A stretch of DNA of 64,000 nt from positions 186,001 to 250,000 of the forward strand of contig NZ_JAQZSJ010000003.1 of the NCBI RefSeq assembly GCF_029360585.1, in the 5' to 3' direction. Under the pieces are notes generated by a model that did no database searches, was not told the origin of the DNA, and worked only from the letters and a program-made list of their open reading frames with translations. A program made the position numbers and the translations under genes. The DNA is from Cohnella caldifontis (GTDB lineage: Bacteria; Bacillota; Bacilli; Paenibacillales; Paenibacillaceae). Shown here in pieces: positions 52,561 to 60,889 of the stretch (position 1 is the stretch's first letter; each line of letters opens with the position of its first letter).

Positions 52561-52702
52561 CGACGGATAGCCGGCATTCCGGGCTCGTAAGGATTTCACA
52601 AATCCTACAAGTTCATTGTGATCGAATTCACAACCTTCTGGGCTCCCCGTTATCTATACTGGACTCCGTTAAGGTAAATCCAGATGAAAGCGGGGAGTTC
52701 TC

Positions 52703-53909
52703 ATGCTCAGCCAACAAACGGTCCAAATCGTAAAATCGACGGTTCCGGTTCTTCAGCAGCGCGGCACGGACATCACCAAGCGGTTCTACCAAATGATGTT
52801 CGAAGGCCATCCGGAACTGCTGAACGTGTTCAACCACGCGAACCAGAAGCAAGGTCGGCAGCAGACCGCCCTGGCCAATGCCGTCCTGGCCGCGGCCATG
52901 CATATCGACAACCTGGCGGCCATCCTGCCCGCGGTTCGGCAAATCGCCCATAAACACCGCAGCCTCGGCATTCTGCCGGAACAGTACCCGATCGTCGGCC
53001 GCTATCTGCTGGCCGCCATCCAAGACGTGCTGGGCGACGCCGCGACCGATGAAATCCTCGGCGCTTGGGCGGAAGCTTACGGCGTGATCGCGGACGCCTT
53101 CATCGGCGTGGAGCGGGAGATGTACCGGGAGGCCGAGGAGCAATCCGGCGGCTGGACTGGATTCCGCGCGTTCCGGGTTGCCCGCAAAGTACGGGAGAGC
53201 GACGTGATCACTTCGTTCTATCTGATGCCGGAGGACGGAGGATCGATCGCATCCTTCCAGCCGGGTCAGTATGTCAGCGTGAAAATGGAGATCCCGGGCG
53301 AAACGAACACCCATATCCGGCAATACAGCTTGTCCGGCGCACCGAATCGGCCGTACTACCGAATCTCCGTGAAACGGGAGGACGCGCCGGGTAAACCGGA
53401 CGGGAAAGTGTCGGTCTATCTGCACCAACAGATCGAGGAGGGCGATCGTGTCTGGCTGTCCGCTCCTGCCGGCGAATTCATCTTGGACCGCGAAGACGGT
53501 CGACCCGTCGTGCTCATCGGCGACTCCGCTCGTCAGCATGCTGGCGGATCTGGCCGAGTCGCAGCCGAACCGTTCCGTTACGTTCATCCACGCGGCGCAG
53601 AACGGCCGGGTGCATGCCCTGAAGGAGCAAGTGGAAGAGCTCGCCTCGAAGCGTCCCCAAATCTCCGTGCACTGGTGCTATGATAACCCGACCGAACAAG
53701 ATCGGGCCTCCAAGGCTTTCGATAAAGAAGGACACGTCGATCTGGCTTGGCTCCAACAGATCGTGCCGACGAAGGACGCGGGCTTTTACTTCTGCGGGCC
53801 CGTTCCGTTCATGATAGACGTCCATCGCATGCTGACGGAATGGGGAGTGCCCGAATCGGACATCCACTATGAATTCTTCGGTCCTTCGGGCAGCCTCGTC
53901 TCGGCTTGA
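52703..53909 (+). pseudogene. hmp: Flavohemoprotein (NO dioxygenase), frame-disrupting deletion
   Basis: Globin domain intact with Tyr29 and proximal His85 (IAHKH), and the FAD motif RQYSLSGAP is present near 210. At about 53519-53526 the expected NAD(P) motif IGGGVGLTP is reduced to an IGD-like remnant: 11 or 14 bases are missing, so the second half (LVSMLADLAESQPN... to SGSLVSA, stop 53909) is out of frame. NADH-dependent NO dioxygenation should be lost. GGGGAG precedes ATG 52703. It converges on a truncated regulator. Confidence 0.85.
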
Positions 53910-54229
53910 CGGCGCAGCAGCCGGTTGATCGTCTCCCGCCGGAGGCCTAGGAACTGGCCGATCTCGTCCTGCGTCAGCAAGTCCGTCAAAGGAACGGGGG
54001 AGATGAACGCGCGGAACCAGGCTTGCAGCTTCCGGAGCTTCCCGGCCGGGGTCAACTCGGTCAACTGATCGATCCGCTGCTGCATCATGCGGAGCTTGTC
54101 CTGCAATTGCAGCGCCAGGTTCAAGCATCGCTTCGGATCTTCGTTCAGTCCCTTGTACCATTCCTCGGGTGGGATCGTCTCGACCTCCGAGGTCATAAGC
54201 GCCACGGCCGTTCGCCGCGCGATTTGCAT
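53867..54229 (-). pseudogene. Crp/Fnr-family regulator, 5'-truncated
   Basis: About 120 residues remain: the end of the sensory domain (TSEVETIPPEEWYKGL), the dimer helix and a C-terminal HTH (LTQDEIGQFLGLRRETINRLLRR). The N-terminal beta-roll is missing, the coding start is unclear, and the coat-protein gene begins 70 nt upstream. It overlaps the hmp 3' end by 43 nt, and a Crp/Fnr protein beside hmp is a common pairing. Confidence 0.65.
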
Positions 54230-54298
54230 AAGCGCGGCGGCGTAAGGACATCGTATATCCCGGCAACCAAAAATTACGGAAAACAGGAGATGAATCCC

Positions 54299-54934
54299 AT
54301 GCCTTTCGGCGCCCACGAGACGATGGAAGCCCACGAGCTGCTTTGCGAGAAAATCAACCGGATTGCCCACTTCAACCTGTATGCCCAGCAAGCGCGAAAT
54401 CCCCAACTGAAGGAAATGATCAACCGCCACCGGCAGGAAGCGATCCGGTCTTACAACGAGATCGTCGCTTATACCCATGACTACAACGCGGCGCCGCAAA
54501 TGGGCATGCATCAGCCGATGGGCGGAATCAACCCCGGGCAAATCCAATACGGCCTTCACAACCCGCAGCCGGTCGGACCCGAGACCAACACGACGTTCAG
54601 CGACCAGGAGATCGCCTCCGCCATGCTGATCTGCCACAAGAACGGCGCCAAAAACGCCATGATGGGCGCCGTGGAATGCGCCGATCCGCATCTGCGGCGG
54701 ATGATGATGAACAGCTCCGTCGCCTGCGCCGACCAAGCGTACGAGACGTTCCTGTTCATGAACCAGCAAGGGCTGTACCAAGTTCCCACGCTGAACGACC
54801 ACACCGCCAAAACGTTCATGCATGCCTACCAGCCGATGCAACAAACGCAACAAATGCAGCAAATGCAGCAAATGCAGCCGATGCAGCAGCAAATAGGCAA
54901 CTTCGGAGCGGGTCACACGTACGGCGCCATGTAA
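54299..54934 (+). CDS. CotF-family spore coat protein
   Basis: 211 residues. The N-terminal helical domain FGAHETMEAHELLCEKINRI and later DQEIASAMLICHKNGAKNAM are CotF-like. The tail is a Gln/Met-rich low-complexity run (MQQTQQMQQMQQMQPMQQQ). ATG 54299 has AGGAG at 9 nt; an ATG at 54290 abuts the Shine-Dalgarno. Mother-cell expression is expected but no clear sigma-E/K promoter was identified. Confidence 0.82.
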   Translation: MPFGAHETMEAHELLCEKINRIAHFNLYAQQARNPQLKEMINRHRQEAIRSYNEIVAYTHDYNAAPQMGMHQPMGGINPGQIQYGLHNPQPVGPETNTTFSDQEIASAMLICHKNGAKNAMMGAVECADPHLRRMMMNSSVACADQAYETFLFMNQQGLYQVPTLNDHTAKTFMHAYQPMQQTQQMQQMQQMQPMQQQIGNFGAGHTYGAM

Positions 54935-54962
54935 GGCGGTTGGATAAATTTGTGCAAGGAAA

Positions 54963-55000
54963 CCTCCCTATGAATGCAGGTATAATTTTTCATAGGGAGG
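54963..55000 (+). promoter_or_regulatory. Inverted repeat enclosing the -10 and the RBS of the SH3-NlpC gene
   Basis: CCTCCCTATGAA (54963-54974) and TTCATAGGGAGG (54989-55000) are perfect 12-nt arms. The 14-nt centre holds a -10 TATAAT (54981-54986), and the right arm supplies the GGGAGGG ribosome binding site. It could be a repressor operator or, in read-through RNA, an RBS-masking hairpin. Confidence 0.7.
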
Positions 55001-55007
55001 GATTAAC

Positions 55008-55706
55008 TTGAAAAAAAATTGGCTTGCATTGGCTGGAGCGGGATTGTTATCGCTTACGATTTCCTCGACGGCATTCGCATCGCCCGCTACGGTGAAATCC
55101 TACGTGAAGTTCCGCTCGGCCCCTTCGACAAGCAGCACGGTAAACGAGACGTTGAAGCCGGGAACGGCCATCGATGTGCAGCAAAAAGTAAACGCTTACT
55201 GGCTGAAAGTCACGGTGAACGGAAAAACCGGCTACCTCTCCCCCGCCTTTATCGAGTATGGACAAGCCCCGGCGCCTCCGACGCCATTACCGTCCCCGCC
55301 CCCTGAACCGGCGCCTTCTCGGGCTTCGGCGACGGCCGGGAAAGTCATCCAGCACGCGAAGGACCTGAAAGGGACGACCCATTACGCTTACGGTGTCAAC
55401 CAAGCCCCGGCCCTCATGGATTGCTCCGCGTTCACGAAATACGTGTTCGGCCAGGAAGGCATCTCGCTCAAATGGGGAACCCGCTATCAGAAGGACGCCG
55501 GCGCGTTCGTGGACCGCGGCGGCCTGCAGCCGGGCGACCTGGTCTTTTTCCGCGTCGGTTCGTCCACCGAGATCGGCCACGTAGGCATTTACCTCGGGGA
55601 CGGCCAGTTCATCCACAACTCCCCGTCCTTTGACGGAGTCGGGATTTCCAGCATGACCACCGGTTATTGGAGCACGCGCTACGTGACCGGCCGCCGGGTG
55701 ATTTGA
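55008..55706 (+). CDS. Secreted SH3b-NlpC/P60 cell-wall peptidase
   Basis: 232 residues. Signal peptide to about 25, bacterial SH3 domain about 26-84, Pro/Ala-rich linker 86-108, then NlpC/P60 domain with catalytic Cys139 (MDCSAFTKY), His191 (IGHVGIYLG) and probable third residue His203. Hydrolyses gamma-D-Glu-meso-DAP-type bonds in peptidoglycan. TTG 55008 follows GGGAGGG. Behind a symmetrical promoter, see 54963. Confidence 0.88.
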   Translation: MKKNWLALAGAGLLSLTISSTAFASPATVKSYVKFRSAPSTSSTVNETLKPGTAIDVQQKVNAYWLKVTVNGKTGYLSPAFIEYGQAPAPPTPLPSPPPEPAPSRASATAGKVIQHAKDLKGTTHYAYGVNQAPALMDCSAFTKYVFGQEGISLKWGTRYQKDAGAFVDRGGLQPGDLVFFRVGSSTEIGHVGIYLGDGQFIHNSPSFDGVGISSMTTGYWSTRYVTGRRVI

Positions 55707-55802
55707 CCGTCAGCCCGGCCGTTTCCCGAAGCCCCCGCATCCGCGACCCCCGCGGCGGCGAGGGCTTTCGCATGCGCGTCCTGGGCTGCGCAAAATCGAC
55801 AC

Positions 55803-55841
55803 TTGACTTTGCAGCCCCTGAAAAGTGTATAGTTGAAACTA
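55803..55841 (+). promoter_or_regulatory. Promoter and operator of the DHA2 exporter gene
   Basis: -35 TTGACT (55803-55808), -10 TATAGT (55828-55833; spacer 19). TAGTT-GA-AACTA at 55830-55841 is an inverse repeat overlapping the -10 and fits MarR-family operators; no regulator is adjacent. Confidence 0.5.
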
Positions 55842-55893
55842 CAACTTTTCATTCTAAATATTGGTGAAAGAGACAGGGGGTCACGTTAGAAAC

Positions 55894-57378
55894 ATGAATA
55901 CCGCAGGCGCAAATCAAACGGGCAACTCCGTCGACTTGAGCAAAATCAAGCGCGGACCGATCGTGCTCGCGCTCATCATCGGGGCGTTCGTCGCGATTTT
56001 GAACGAGACGCTGCTCGGGAACGCGATGCCCGACCTGGTGCAGGAGCTGGGCGTTACCTATTCGACCATCCAATGGCTGACCACGGCGTACATGCTCGTC
56101 ATCGGGGTACTCGTGCCCGTGACGGCGATTTTGCAAGAATGGTTTACGACACGGCAAATGTTCTTGTCCGCCATGATCCTGTTTTTCGCCGGCACGCTCA
56201 TCGCGGCGGTGGCGCCCGGCTTCGAGCTGCTGCTCGTCGGACGGGTCGTCCAAGCGCTCGGCACCGGTCTGATGCTGCCGGTGATGATGAACACGTTCCT
56301 GGTTATTTTCCCGCCGGAGAAGCGGGGAGGCGCGATGGGCCTGATCGGCCTCGTGATCATGTTCGCGCCAGCCATCGGGCCGACGATTTCGGGTTTGATC
56401 CTGGATTCGCTGCCTTGGCGCTGGCTGTTCATTCTCGTCCTGCCGCTGGCCGCCGTTTCCATCGTCTGCGCGGCTGCTTTCCTGAAGAACGTCACGACGG
56501 TAACCAAACCCCGGGTGGACATCCTGTCCATCGTGTTGTCGACGATCGGGTTCGGCGGCGTCGTCTTCGGATTCAGCAAAGCGGGGGAGAACGGCTGGTC
56601 CGATGAGCAAGTCTACTGGCCGATTATCGTCGGATGCGTCGCGCTCGCCCTCTTCATCTGGCGCCAGCTGAGGCTGAAATCGCCGGTCATGGACCTGCGC
56701 GCGTTCAAATTTCCGATGTTTACGCTCGTCACCGTGCTGCTGTTCGTGCTGATGATGACGCTGTTCTCTTCGATGACGCTGATTCCGCTTTATCTGCAAG
56801 GCGCGCTGTTCCTCACCGCCTTCAAATCCGGGCTCATGCTGCTGCCCGGCGGCATGGTGAACGGGGTCATGGGCGTCGTTTCGGGCAAGCTGTTCGACAA
56901 ATTCGGTCCGCGGGTGCTGGTGATTCCCGGCCTGGCCATCGTCATGCTCGCGTTGTATCTGTTCACCGGTTTTGACGCCAATACGAGCACCGGGTACATC
57001 ATCGCGATTCACATCGTCATGCTGATCGGCCTGTCGCTGGTCATGATGCCCGCGCAGACGACGGGGCTCAACCAATTGCCCCCTCACCTGTATCCGCACG
57101 GCACGGCGATCCTGAACACGCTGCAGCAAGTGTCCGGCGCGATCGGCACCGCCCTGTTCATCAGCATCATGACGAACGGGACGAAGGATTACATGAGCGG
57201 GTCCAAGGACCCGACGAATCCCGGCGAGATCGCCAACGGCGTCGTCGCCGGCGTTCACGACGCCTTCTGGATCGGCCTGATCATTGCCGCCGTGGCGTTC
57301 GTGATCGGCCTATTCATCCGCCGTACGAAAGCGCCGGCGCCGGAAGGTCACCCGGCCGGATCGCCGGGCATGCATTAA
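55894..57378 (+). CDS. DHA2-family MFS multidrug exporter
   Basis: 494 residues, 14 helices, EmrB/QacA type. Conserved ILNETLLGNAMPDL in helix 1, the VGRVVQALGTGLMLPVMMNTF motif region (motif C follows in helix 5 as GPTISGLILD). The C-terminal tail is short and basic. ATG 55894 has AGGGGGT upstream; the in-frame GTG 55861 is less well placed. Drug/proton antiport expected. Confidence 0.9.
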   Translation: MNTAGANQTGNSVDLSKIKRGPIVLALIIGAFVAILNETLLGNAMPDLVQELGVTYSTIQWLTTAYMLVIGVLVPVTAILQEWFTTRQMFLSAMILFFAGTLIAAVAPGFELLLVGRVVQALGTGLMLPVMMNTFLVIFPPEKRGGAMGLIGLVIMFAPAIGPTISGLILDSLPWRWLFILVLPLAAVSIVCAAAFLKNVTTVTKPRVDILSIVLSTIGFGGVVFGFSKAGENGWSDEQVYWPIIVGCVALALFIWRQLRLKSPVMDLRAFKFPMFTLVTVLLFVLMMTLFSSMTLIPLYLQGALFLTAFKSGLMLLPGGMVNGVMGVVSGKLFDKFGPRVLVIPGLAIVMLALYLFTGFDANTSTGYIIAIHIVMLIGLSLVMMPAQTTGLNQLPPHLYPHGTAILNTLQQVSGAIGTALFISIMTNGTKDYMSGSKDPTNPGEIANGVVAGVHDAFWIGLIIAAVAFVIGLFIRRTKAPAPEGHPAGSPGMH

Positions 57379-57395
57379 AAGCGGCGGCAAAAAAG

Positions 57396-57431
57396 GACGG
57401 CCATCGGGTGCGATCGCACCTGATGGCCGTC
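57396..57431. terminator. Bidirectional terminator
   Basis: GACGGCCATC and GATGGCCGTC are paired outer arms, with GGTGCGATCGCACC inside. It serves the converging exporter and GIY-YIG genes. Confidence 0.82.
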
Positions 57432-57446
57432 TTGTTCTATGCCGGG

Positions 57447-57833
57447 CTAGGATCGTTTCGGTTTGTTGTAACCCCGATCCCCGTACGGCTGCAACTTCTC
57501 GAGCCACAGCTCCAGCAGGGCGTCCAGCTCCTCCTTGTATTTCGCCAGATCCGCTTGGCTGGCGAGCGAATCCTCCTTCGGATCAAGCCGATCCAGGATT
57601 TCGAACGCGAAGCTCTCGGGCCCGTATTGCCGCCAATCTTGCCTAAGCACGGCGAAGGGCTCCGTCTGTCCCCCCATGAAGAACACGCGGTTCCTCATGC
57701 CGTCCAGATCCATGGCGGCGCCGACGTAAATTTTGCCGTTCGCCGTATTCCGCAATTGGAACACGCCCATCGGCCGAAAAGACCGCGCGTACGCGTCCGC
57801 CAGTTCCTTTTTCCTCTGTTTTTCGAGCGTCAT
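57447..57833 (-). CDS. GIY-YIG nuclease family protein
   Basis: 128 residues. The core GVFQLRNTANGKIYVGAAMDLDGMRNR shows the GIY-YIG-like strand pair with the catalytic Tyr and Arg. Single-domain members of this kind in Bacillales are of unknown role. ATG 57833 overlaps no other gene; 12 nt after the DUF2087 gene, so probably the second gene of that unit. Confidence 0.75.
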   Translation of the reverse strand: MTLEKQRKKELADAYARSFRPMGVFQLRNTANGKIYVGAAMDLDGMRNRVFFMGGQTEPFAVLRQDWRQYGPESFAFEILDRLDPKEDSLASQADLAKYKEELDALLELWLEKLQPYGDRGYNKPKRS

Positions 57834-57845
57834 TTTCGTCTCCTC

Positions 57846-58607
57846 CTATTGCTTCAGCCAATATTGGCTTCCGTCCGGCAGCCGGTCCATGTAGCCGTAC
57901 TCGATCAAATACCTTCGCAGCGTGGCGAAGTCCGGATAACGTTCCTTCAGCAGCGCGTTCACTTCTTTTTCCGTATAACGCCGGCCTTCCTCGAACATCC
58001 GCGAGAGATGCCTCAGGATGATGATTTTGCGTTTCTCCTTCGTGGGAATCGCGGACAGCGGGCCGTCCGGTCCTTCCTTGAAGAAGTTTTTCAACACGTC
58101 GGCCTGTTCTTTCTCCGTGATTTCGTACCGTTCGTCCACCATCGTCGCCGTCCTGTGTATCGGAATGAACCGGTTTTGCCGGTGGGTGCTCTCTTCGGCC
58201 AATTCCATCAGGGCCAGAAAAATTTTGGCCTGCTTCATCCGCTCGCGCAGCGTAAAGCGGTGGTTGCGGATCGTGGAGGTGCTTCCCCCGCCCAGTTCTT
58301 TCACCACTTCGCCGTCCGACAGACCCGCATGGAACAGCTGCAGCAGCCGTTTTTGCAGATCGGTGAGCCCGGTCAGCTTCTTGTCCAAGCCGAGCAAAAA
58401 CTCGAAAGGGGAGCCGTGTGCCGTTTCCACGTGCACTTGCGCGAATTTGCCGGCTTCGTACAAGGTGCCGTCCTGCGGGTAGATCACCCCTTGAACGAAC
58501 CGTTCGCCGCAGGCCAGGCAGACATGCGACTCCGACTCCCGGTCGTACGTGAATCCGCGTTTGAGGTCGGCAAGAGGAACTTCCCAGAATTTCTCCGATA
58601 TGTTCAT
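57846..58607 (-). CDS. DUF2087 domain transcriptional regulator
   Basis: 253 residues: an N-terminal region with a CxxC pair (VCLACGERF), a LuxR-like HTH (LTDLQKRLLQLFHAGLSDGEVVKEL...STIRNHRFTLRERM) near 85-130, and a C-terminal DUF2087 domain (KEKRKIIILRHLSRMFEEGRRYTEKEVN). ATG 58607 or in-frame TTG 58613 may be used; GGAG lies upstream of both. It may regulate itself through the palindrome at 58621. Confidence 0.78.
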   Translation of the reverse strand: MNISEKFWEVPLADLKRGFTYDRESESHVCLACGERFVQGVIYPQDGTLYEAGKFAQVHVETAHGSPFEFLLGLDKKLTGLTDLQKRLLQLFHAGLSDGEVVKELGGGSTSTIRNHRFTLRERMKQAKIFLALMELAEESTHRQNRFIPIHRTATMVDERYEITEKEQADVLKNFFKEGPDGPLSAIPTKEKRKIIILRHLSRMFEEGRRYTEKEVNALLKERYPDFATLRRYLIEYGYMDRLPDGSQYWLKQ

Positions 58608-58620
58608 ATCCAAACCAACT

Positions 58621-58634
58621 CCAAATACGTTTGG
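58621..58634 (-). promoter_or_regulatory. Palindrome upstream of the DUF2087 gene
   Basis: CCAAATACGTTTGG, perfect 5-bp arms with a self-symmetric centre, 14 nt before the start; a candidate autoregulatory operator. Confidence 0.45.
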
Positions 58635-58861
58635 TTAATATGTAGACATTTTATTGAAATGTTTACTTGATGTCAATGGAAGAAAAGTTGTCCGAGCGAG
58701 CGGCAGACGCGAAAACGCCCTTTCCAGCCGGCAGGTCCGATGATAGACGGGATCATTCCTCTGCCGTCTTCGACTCGTGGGATTAAATTTCCAAGAGATC
58801 AAATGGGCACAATGGAGATATACATAGGGCAAACGAGAGTCGTTGCGAAAGAAGAAGGAGC

Positions 58862-59767
58862 GTGGAGACGATCTGGGATTGCGCCATTATCGGCGGGGGA
58901 CCGGCGGGCCTCAGCGCCGCGCTGGTGTTGGGCAGGGCGAGGCGGAACGTGGTGCTGTTCGACTCGGGCCGGCCGAGAAACGCCGTCACGAGGGAGACGC
59001 ACGGCTTCCTGACCCGGGACGGCATCCCTCCGTACGAGTTCCGCAGGATCTCTCATGAGGAGCTGGCTCGTTATCCTTCAGTCCGAATCCGGAATACCGC
59101 GGTCGCCGACGCGCGGAATGCGGGCGGCCATTTTCAACTGAGAGCGATGGACGGACTGATTTATCGATCCCGTAAAATCTTGTTGGCGACGGGGCTGGTC
59201 GAAGAGCTGCCTGCCGTTCCGGGCATTCGCGATTTTTACGGGGTGAGCCTGTTCAACTGCCCTTATTGCGACGGGTGGGAGAGGAAGGACGAACCGCTCG
59301 TGATCATTTCCGAAACCGAGCATGCCTTCGACCTGGTCAAGTCGGTATACCCTTGGAGCCGGAACCTCATTCTGGCGACCAACGGGCATTACGTGTTGTC
59401 GCATGAACAGAGGCGGAAGCTGGCGGCCCGAGGAATTCCGGTGTATGAGCAGAGAATCCGCGCGCTGGTCGGAACGGGCGGGCGGTTGGAGAAGGTCGTG
59501 TTCGAAAACGGAGCGGAGGAACGCAGGGCGGGGGGATTCGTGTCACCGGTCTGGTCGCATCCGAACGTCTTCGATCGGGCGCTCGGCTGCAGGCGGAACG
59601 AGCACGGCGGCATCGCGGCCGACGATTTCGGCAGAACGAGCGCGCACGGGGTATTCGCGGCGGGCGACGCCGCGAACATCGTGCCGCCCCAGCTCATCGT
59701 AGCGGCGGCGGGAGGATGCCGCGCGGCCATCGGCATCAACTCGGAACTGACGTCGGAAGACTTCTGA
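58862..59767 (+). CDS. NAD(P)/FAD-dependent oxidoreductase, thioredoxin reductase-like
   Basis: 301 residues. FAD motif IIGGGPAGLSAALVLG near 9-24, a CPYCDGWE redox-type motif near 133-140, and ILATNG/GDAA (AAGDAANIVPPQL) near the C-terminus. Thioredoxin reductase fold but with CPYC, as in the TrxB-like/HcmF family of small flavoproteins. Starts at GTG 58862; AAGGAG lies only 1 nt before it, so initiation may be weak. Terminator at 59796 follows. Confidence 0.85.
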   Translation: METIWDCAIIGGGPAGLSAALVLGRARRNVVLFDSGRPRNAVTRETHGFLTRDGIPPYEFRRISHEELARYPSVRIRNTAVADARNAGGHFQLRAMDGLIYRSRKILLATGLVEELPAVPGIRDFYGVSLFNCPYCDGWERKDEPLVIISETEHAFDLVKSVYPWSRNLILATNGHYVLSHEQRRKLAARGIPVYEQRIRALVGTGGRLEKVVFENGAEERRAGGFVSPVWSHPNVFDRALGCRRNEHGGIAADDFGRTSAHGVFAAGDAANIVPPQLIVAAAGGCRAAIGINSELTSEDF

Positions 59768-59795
59768 CGGGCGGCTTCGTTCCATAACGGGGAGG

Positions 59796-59827
59796 CGGCT
59801 TTCCTGCAGGAGAGGGAGCCGTTTTTT
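59796..59827 (+). terminator. Terminator after the flavoprotein gene
   Basis: CGGCT/AGCCG outer arms around an inner TCCTGCAGGA palindrome, followed by TTTTTT. Confidence 0.72.
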
Positions 59828-59864
59828 CGCGTTTGGTTAGGAGTCTCTAATGAACGCCAAATTT

Positions 59865-59914
59865 TTGACTCAATCGCTTGTCCATCCGATATAATGGAAA
59901 TGTAAACGCTGACA
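59865..59914 (+). promoter_or_regulatory. Promoter with cre-like site
   Basis: -35 TTGACT (59865-59870), spacer 19, -10 TATAAT (59890-59895). TGTAAACGCTGACA (59901-59914) matches the CcpA consensus TGWAARCGYTWNCW at 13 of 14 positions and covers the expected start of transcription, so carbon-catabolite repression is likely. Confidence 0.6.
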
Positions 59915-59956
59915 AATTTTAAAGTGAACCCCAAATCGCGATGAGGTGAGTCCGAA

Positions 59957-60448
59957 ATGGGAACCCGCTTATGGACGGAGTCGATGATCAGAAAGGCGTT
60001 TCCGCATTTGAAGTATGTCAGGGTGCATACCGCGGGACGCAACAGCGCGGCGATTTATGCCTGGGACGAGAACCTGGAGCTGCCCGACACGGACCGGGTC
60101 CGCCTGAAGCGGTTTGCCGCGGGGTATCTTCCGTTCTACCTGTGCTGCCAGGTGAAGCCTTACTCCGCGGTCCAGGAGGACGGAGTTCCTCCCGTGACGG
60201 ACCCGCCGGAGCCCGTCGCCCAGGCGGCCATGAACCGAAGCCTGAATCAAGAAGCGATCGTCGGATTGATCAACGGAATGCTCGAGGGCGGACGGATGAA
60301 ATTCGAACGGTATGACGGCTGGACGGGGACGATCCACTTTTCGGTCCGGCCCGGCGGAGCCGTGACGGAGATCGAGAAGGAGTTGATCCGCCAGTACTTG
60401 TACGAAGTCGTGCCGATCGGATCCTATTACGATATCGCGTACCCTTGA
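59957..60448 (+). CDS. Hypothetical protein
   Basis: 163 residues, soluble. No motif recognised; the N-terminal part WTESMIRKAFPHLKYVRVHTAGRN and the C-terminal EKELIRQYLYEVVPIGSYYDIAYP look ordered. ATG 59957 follows GATGAGGTGAG. It is under a strong promoter with a cre-like site, suggesting a role linked to carbon status. Followed by GACCTGGGTC-type hairpin DNA and a T-run at about 60449-60472, a likely terminator. Confidence 0.65.
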   Translation: MGTRLWTESMIRKAFPHLKYVRVHTAGRNSAAIYAWDENLELPDTDRVRLKRFAAGYLPFYLCCQVKPYSAVQEDGVPPVTDPPEPVAQAAMNRSLNQEAIVGLINGMLEGGRMKFERYDGWTGTIHFSVRPGGAVTEIEKELIRQYLYEVVPIGSYYDIAYP

Positions 60449-60512
60449 CGGACCTGGGTCCGTCTTTTTTTAAAGGTTCAGAATTTATGACTTCAAAGCA
60501 GGAAAAACCGTT

Positions 60513-60602
60513 GTGAAGCGCTATGGATCTCCAAAGGCTAAGGCTAAGGCTAAGGCTAAGGCTAAGGCTAAGGCTAAGGCTAAGGCTAAGGCTAAGGGAT
60601 AA
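60513..60602 (+). CDS. Possible 29-residue Lys-Ala repeat peptide
   Basis: GTG 60513 has AGGAAA upstream and opens VKRYGSP, then ten Lys-Ala dipeptides from the AAGGCT microsatellite, then Lys-Gly and TAA. The repeat runs exactly in frame to a stop. It may be a real basic peptide, the tail of a decayed gene (the frame is open back to a stop at 60471), or chance. Confidence 0.3.
   Translation: MKRYGSPKAKAKAKAKAKAKAKAKAKAKG
60534..60597 (+). repeat. Hexanucleotide microsatellite (AAGGCT)10
   Basis: Ten uninterrupted AAGGCT copies plus AAGG. Length changes of whole units keep the reading frame. Confidence 0.95.
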
Positions 60603-60889
60603 AATGCAGTTATTTATTCTGTTTTCTCACAAAATGAGATGACTAAAGACCAAAACGCAATTAGCAGAGCTCGTCTCTCGGAAAAATGAAGGATTGGCCT
60701 AGAATAAATGCATTTCGGCTCTTAGTACTTTAAAAATGGGGCAGAATGAGATGAATAGTTGTATTTAAGCTCTTAACACCCTTACTTAAAGGACGACGAA
60801 GTCGTTTTTACTTAACCGATCAGAATTTCTTTTTGGGATTCCATATGTCCAAATTACCAAAAAATAAGAAAGGGATGAAGCATGACTGC

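Noticed and set aside
52703..53909. Programmed frameshift in hmp
   Set aside because: No slippery sequence, and the NAD(P)-binding loop itself is missing, so decay is the simpler reading.
55849..57258. Minus-strand open frame of 469 codons opposite the DHA2 exporter
   Set aside because: His/Gln/Asp/Arg-rich, without motifs; it mirrors the membrane protein's hydrophobic codons.
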